Of a stretch of 18,121 nucleotides of DNA, positions 14,907-18,121 are shown piece after piece. The DNA is taken from positions 1 through 18,121 of the forward strand of contig JABSPN010000019.1 of NCBI GenBank assembly GCA_013214425.1, in the 5' to 3' direction. Each line of letters begins with the position of its first letter. The first letter of the stretch is position 1. The DNA is from Flavobacteriaceae bacterium. Its GTDB lineage: Bacteria; Bacteroidota; Bacteroidia; Flavobacteriales; Flavobacteriaceae. The translations under genes and the position numbers were made by a program. The notes under the pieces were generated by a model that worked only from the letters and a program-made list of their open reading frames with translations, made no database searches and was not told where the DNA came from.

Positions 14907-15938
14907 ATGCTGGATTATATAGTAGTTGGTTTAGGTTTAGCGGGTATTTCCTTTTGCGAACAATTGGAAAGAAACGGTAAGTCTTTTGTTGTTTTTGAAG
15001 ATCAAAGTCAGTTTTCTTCTCAAGTGGCTGGTGGTTTGTACAATCCGGTGATTCTTAAAAGATTCACACTGGCCTGGGAGGCCAAGCCTCAATTTGACAA
15101 AGCCATCCCTTTTTATGCTGAAATAGAATCTAAACTACAAACTAGAGTTGATGAGAAAATAGCTGTACACCGTAAATTCTCCTCTATTGAAGAACAGAAC
15201 AATTGGTTTCTCGCAGCAGATAAACCTGGGCTTAGTGAGTTTCTGGATGTGACAATTAAGTCTAATCATAATGATGCCTTATTAGCCGATCATGGGCTAG
15301 GTGAAGTTAAGTTTACGGGTAGAATATTGGTTAAAAAACTAATTCGTGAGTATAAATGCTATTTAAACGAGCGTTATAAAGCCGAATCATTTGATCATGA
15401 TGATTTAGGTATCAAAAATGATTTTGTTAATTACAAAGGCTTAAAATCAAGAAAAATTGTTTTTTGTGAAGGTTTTGGACTAAAACAAAATCCGTTTTTT
15501 AATTTTTTACCCTTAAACGGAACAAAAGGAGAGCTTTTAACCATAAAAGCCCCTGATCTGAAATTAGAAAAGGTGCTTAAATCTTCAGTATTCTTGATTC
15601 CTTTGGGCGAAGATCTTTACACTGTAGGTGCTACCTACAATTGGGACGATAAAACGAATAGTACAACTGAAGAAGCTAAAGTTGAATTATTAGAGAAACT
15701 CGCGACATTGATTCAGTGTGATTATGAAATAGTAAAGCAATCGGCTGGTATAAGACCAACAGTAATTGATAGAAGACCATTGGTGGGTTCTCATCCTAAC
15801 CATCCTCATTTGGCTGTACTGAATGGCTTGGGTACTCGAGGTGTGATGTTAGCTCCTACAATTTCAGAAGCATTGTATGATTATCTTGAAAATGACATTC
15901 CTTTAAATATCGAAATTGATATCAAAAGATTTCAGTAG
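14907..15938 (+). CDS. FAD-dependent oxidoreductase, DAO (D-amino-acid oxidase/glycine oxidase) family
   Basis: 343 residues. It opens with a Rossmann FAD-binding motif, DYIVVGLGLAGISFCEQLE, with GxGxxG at about residues 8-13 and Glu31 at the end of strand 2 to hold the ribose. The C-terminal QSAGIRPTVIDRRPLVGSHP and LNGLGTRGVMLAP are the second FAD-contact region typical of DAO-fold enzymes. The substrate cannot be told from sequence; a secondary amine or amino acid is the family norm. There is no signal peptide, so it is cytoplasmic. It follows the gldN terminator by 6 nt, so it needs its own promoter or read-through. It converges on the DUF983 gene with 8 nt between stops. Confidence 0.88.
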   Translation: MLDYIVVGLGLAGISFCEQLERNGKSFVVFEDQSQFSSQVAGGLYNPVILKRFTLAWEAKPQFDKAIPFYAEIESKLQTRVDEKIAVHRKFSSIEEQNNWFLAADKPGLSEFLDVTIKSNHNDALLADHGLGEVKFTGRILVKKLIREYKCYLNERYKAESFDHDDLGIKNDFVNYKGLKSRKIVFCEGFGLKQNPFFNFLPLNGTKGELLTIKAPDLKLEKVLKSSVFLIPLGEDLYTVGATYNWDDKTNSTTEEAKVELLEKLATLIQCDYEIVKQSAGIRPTVIDRRPLVGSHPNHPHLAVLNGLGTRGVMLAPTISEALYDYLENDIPLNIEIDIKRFQ

Positions 15939-15946
15939 AAAAACGA

Positions 15947-16333
15947 TTAAGGTTTCTTTTGATACTTTTTGTCATAATGCACAAAACCATTAATCCAAAT
16001 ATTTCTTGAAAGCCGGGCAATTATTGGTAAAAAGAAAAGTAACACTGCAACAATACTTAAAAAACAGGCCATCATTCCAAAGTTGAGAAAGACAGCTGTG
16101 ATAATAAAAGTAATGACAGCAAATACTATCCCAACACCATAGCTTACCTACATAGATCCATAAAAAAATGACGGCTCAATTTGGTATACTAATTTGCAAT
16201 TAGAACAGGATTTGTTCATTTCCAAGATGTGCATAATACTGCTATACGCACTAGAGAATTTGTACATACTTTCTTCCTGACATCTTGGACATTTTCCTTT
16301 TAAAACACTGTGGATTTTGGTTCCTTTTTTCAA
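15947..16333 (-). pseudogene. DUF983 zinc-ribbon membrane protein, interrupted by in-frame TAG
   Basis: On the minus strand one reading frame gives a DUF983-type protein broken by a single stop. From TTG 16333 it reads KKGTKIHSVLKGKCPRCQEESM with a CPRC pair, then CSNC, then PSFFYGSM. It meets TAG at 16148-16150 and continues in frame as VSYGVGIVFAV with two hydrophobic helices to HYDKKYQKKP and TAA at 15947-15949. Tyr (TAT/TAC) is usual where TAG stands, so one base change explains it. No ATG lies before the first zinc pair. The TTG at 16361-16363 lies in a TAAATTTG box, so TTG 16331-16333 is the likelier start. The intact length would be about 128 residues, normal for the family. The first half could still be made as a short peptide lacking the membrane part. 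DUF983 function is unknown. Confidence 0.75.
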
Positions 16334-16360
16334 TGTAGGGATAGAATTTTTATTACAGTA

Positions 16361-16368
16361 CAAATTTA
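16361..16368 (-). promoter_or_regulatory. Possible -7 box of the DUF983 gene
   Basis: TAAATTTG on the minus strand matches TAnnTTTG exactly. It lies 27 nt before the TTG at 16333 and overlaps the alternative TTG start. No TTG is found at the -33 position. Confidence 0.3.
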
Positions 16369-16370
16369 AG

Positions 16371-16378
16371 CATCTTTG
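16371..16378 (+). promoter_or_regulatory. Possible -7 box of the ABC-F gene
   Basis: CATCTTTG differs from TAnnTTTG by one base and lies 21 nt before the ABC-F ATG. No clear -33 TTG is present. It is divergent from the DUF983 box beside it. Confidence 0.35.
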
Positions 16379-16399
16379 CAGTTATAATCTTGTTTGGAT

Positions 16400-18121
16400 A
16401 TGTTAAACATTCACAATCTTTCTATTTCTTTTGGCGGAGAATATTTATTTGAAGAAATCTCATTTAAACTGACTGCTGGAGATCGAATTGGGCTTATTGG
16501 AAAAAATGGAGCAGGGAAATCGACAATGCTAAGAATTATCTCCAAAGAACAGGAAGCCGATTCAGGAACTATCGCTACCGATAAAGAAATTAAAGTTGGA
16601 TTTTTAAAACAGGATATCGATTTTGTTAAAGGAAGAACCGTATTAGAAGAATCCTATGAAGCTTTTTCAGAGATAAAAAAGTTAGAGTTTAAAATCAATG
16701 AGATTAATAATGAACTCGCCGAACGAACAGATTATGAGAGTGAATTTTACAATCAGTTAATGATTGATCTGAATGAACTCACTCATCAGTTTGAAATACA
16801 CGGAGGATACAATTACCAAGGAACTACAGAACGTATTTTACAAGGATTAGGCTTTAAACGTGAAGATTTTAATGAGCTGACTGATACCTTCTCCGGAGGT
16901 TGGCGTATGCGTATTGAATTGGCAAAGCTATTACTTCAGAATAATGATATTTTATTGCTCGATGAGCCGACGAACCACCTGGATATTGAATCGATTATCT
17001 GGTTGGAAAAATTCCTAAAAAACTATCCAGGAGCCGTAGTGATTGTTTCTCACGACAAAATGTTTTTGGATAATGTGACGAACAGGACTATTGAGATTTC
17101 CCTCGGAAGAATTTACGATTACAACAAACCCTATTCCAAATATCTGGTTTTAAGAGAAGAGATTAGAACGCAGCAATTGGCCTCTCAAAAAAATCAGGAG
17201 AAACAAATTCAGCATACAGAAAAACTGATAGAAAAGTTCAAAGCAAAAGCAACCAAGGCTTCGATGGCGCAATCGCTAATGAAAAAACTAGATAAGATTG
17301 AACGCATTGAAGTAGATGAAGATGATAACGCCGTAATGAATGTGAGTTTTCCGCTTTCTGTTCAACCGGGTAAAGTGGTGATAGAAGCATCAAATATTGT
17401 TAAGAGCTACGGAGAGAAACATGTCTTGTCGGGATTGGATTTATTTGTTCAAAGAAATGATAAGATTGCTTTTGTTGGTCAGAACGGACAAGGGAAATCG
17501 ACCTTAGCCAAAATCATTGTTGGAGAAATAGAACATGAAGGAAACTTAAAACTTGGACACAATGTTCAGCTAGGATATTTTGCACAGAATCAAGCCGAAT
17601 ATTTAGACGGTGAAAAAACCGTTCTGGATACGATGATTGATGAAGCTAATGACACGAATCGTATTAAGGTCCGTGATATGTTGGGAGCATTTTTATTTAG
17701 AGGCGATGAAGTTGAAAAAAAAGTAAAAGTACTCTCAGGAGGAGAGAGAAATCGTTTGGCCTTGTGTAAAATGCTGTTGAATCCGTTTAACGTGCTCATT
17801 ATGGATGAGCCTACGAATCACTTGGATATAAAGTCTAAAAATGTTTTAAAACAGGCTTTGATGAATTTTGAAGGCACTTTAATCTTAGTGTCACACGATA
17901 GGGATTTTCTTCAGGGATTATCCAATAAAGTGTATGAGTTCAGGAATAAAACACTGAAAGAATATTTAGGCGATATTAATTACTTCTTGGAAGAGCGTCA
18001 GGCCCAAGATTTAAGAGAGGTAGAGAAGCGAGATAAAGAGATAACAAGCGTTGATAAAAAATCAAAAAATCTTTCTTACAAAGAGCAGAAGAAATTAAAG
18101 AGTTTAAAGAACAAGCTCAGT
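16400..18121 (+). CDS. ABC-F family ATP-binding protein (ribosome-associated type), 3' end missing
   Basis: 574 codons are present and the frame runs off the window. Members are usually 620-650 residues, so only part of the C-terminal coiled coil is missing. There are two ABC cassettes and no membrane segment. The first has Walker A GKNGAGKS (34-41), signature SGGWR (165-169) and Walker B LLLLDEPTNHLD with Asp188/Glu189. The second has Walker A GQNGQGKS (from 360), signature SGGERN (from 446) and Walker B IMDEPTNHLD with Asp469/Glu470. The charged helical linker (about 240-320) is the ABC-F tRNA-interacting region. The lysine-rich tail (EEVEKRDKEITSVDKKSK-like, after 535) suggests a Uup-type C-terminal domain. 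Such proteins act on translating ribosomes in the cytoplasm. Whether it is EttA-, Uup- or resistance-like is not settled by sequence alone. The ATG at 16400 gives MLNIHNLSISFGGEYLF, a normal start. Confidence 0.93.
   Translation, partial: MLNIHNLSISFGGEYLFEEISFKLTAGDRIGLIGKNGAGKSTMLRIISKEQEADSGTIATDKEIKVGFLKQDIDFVKGRTVLEESYEAFSEIKKLEFKINEINNELAERTDYESEFYNQLMIDLNELTHQFEIHGGYNYQGTTERILQGLGFKREDFNELTDTFSGGWRMRIELAKLLLQNNDILLLDEPTNHLDIESIIWLEKFLKNYPGAVVIVSHDKMFLDNVTNRTIEISLGRIYDYNKPYSKYLVLREEIRTQQLASQKNQEKQIQHTEKLIEKFKAKATKASMAQSLMKKLDKIERIEVDEDDNAVMNVSFPLSVQPGKVVIEASNIVKSYGEKHVLSGLDLFVQRNDKIAFVGQNGQGKSTLAKIIVGEIEHEGNLKLGHNVQLGYFAQNQAEYLDGEKTVLDTMIDEANDTNRIKVRDMLGAFLFRGDEVEKKVKVLSGGERNRLALCKMLLNPFNVLIMDEPTNHLDIKSKNVLKQALMNFEGTLILVSHDRDFLQGLSNKVYEFRNKTLKEYLGDINYFLEERQAQDLREVEKRDKEITSVDKKSKNLSYKEQKKLKSLKNKLS

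Noticed and set aside
16361..16363. TTG as the start of the DUF983 protein
   Set aside because: It lies within a TAAATTTG promoter-like box and adds ten residues unlike the family; TTG at 16331-16333 fits better, although neither is strong.

Overview
The window looks like a chromosomal segment of a Flavobacteriia-type Bacteroidetes. The base composition is AT-rich and Shine-Dalgarno motifs are weak or absent. Several promoters fit the Bacteroidetes TTG / TAnnTTTG pattern, and the gene content includes the gliding/type IX secretion genes gldKLMN. I see no rRNA, tRNA, CRISPR, IS, phage or plasmid genes. No gene-free stretch exceeds about 165 bases.

Left part, minus strand (1-5363). Two transcription units read leftwards. 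The distal one is groES followed by groEL, whose 3' part is cut off at base 1. It has its own upstream region containing a TTGTCAG/CTGACAA inverted repeat and a TTGGCAC sigma-54-like element. A small inverted-repeat element sits in the groES-groEL spacer. The proximal unit is miaB, a sigma-54 (AAA+, GAFTGA) activator, an LptE-like lipoprotein, a TPR-like protein and secG. It ends in a clear intrinsic terminator at 881-906. It mixes tRNA modification, regulation, LPS export and Sec secretion.

Middle, plus strand (5486-10027). A divergent regulatory region with a 9-bp palindrome (AATCTGACA AAG TGTCAGATT) separates miaB from a multi-pass membrane protein of unknown function. Next come topA, with its own promoter and without a single cysteine, and then, 3 nt after its stop, an arginase-fold protein that has lost three of the six usual metal ligands.

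Right-centre, plus strand (10193-14838). gldK, gldL, gldM and gldN encode the ring lipoprotein, the inner-membrane motor pair and the ring partner of the type IX secretion/gliding machine. A strong terminator closes this block at 14869-14900.

Right end (14907-18121). A DAO-family FAD oxidoreductase converges on a DUF983 gene that carries an in-frame TAG and no usable ATG, so it is probably a pseudogene. An ABC-F ATPase follows on the plus strand and runs off the end.

Most of the window is ordinary core genome in a neighbourhood that, as far as I recall, is typical of the class. I did not find a clearly new multi-gene system. The items worth a second look are the degenerate arginase beside the T9SS genes, the shared TGTCAG/CTGACA sites at two promoters with a solitary sigma-54 activator nearby, the broken DUF983 gene, the small element in groESL, and the hairpin that includes the gldK stop codon.
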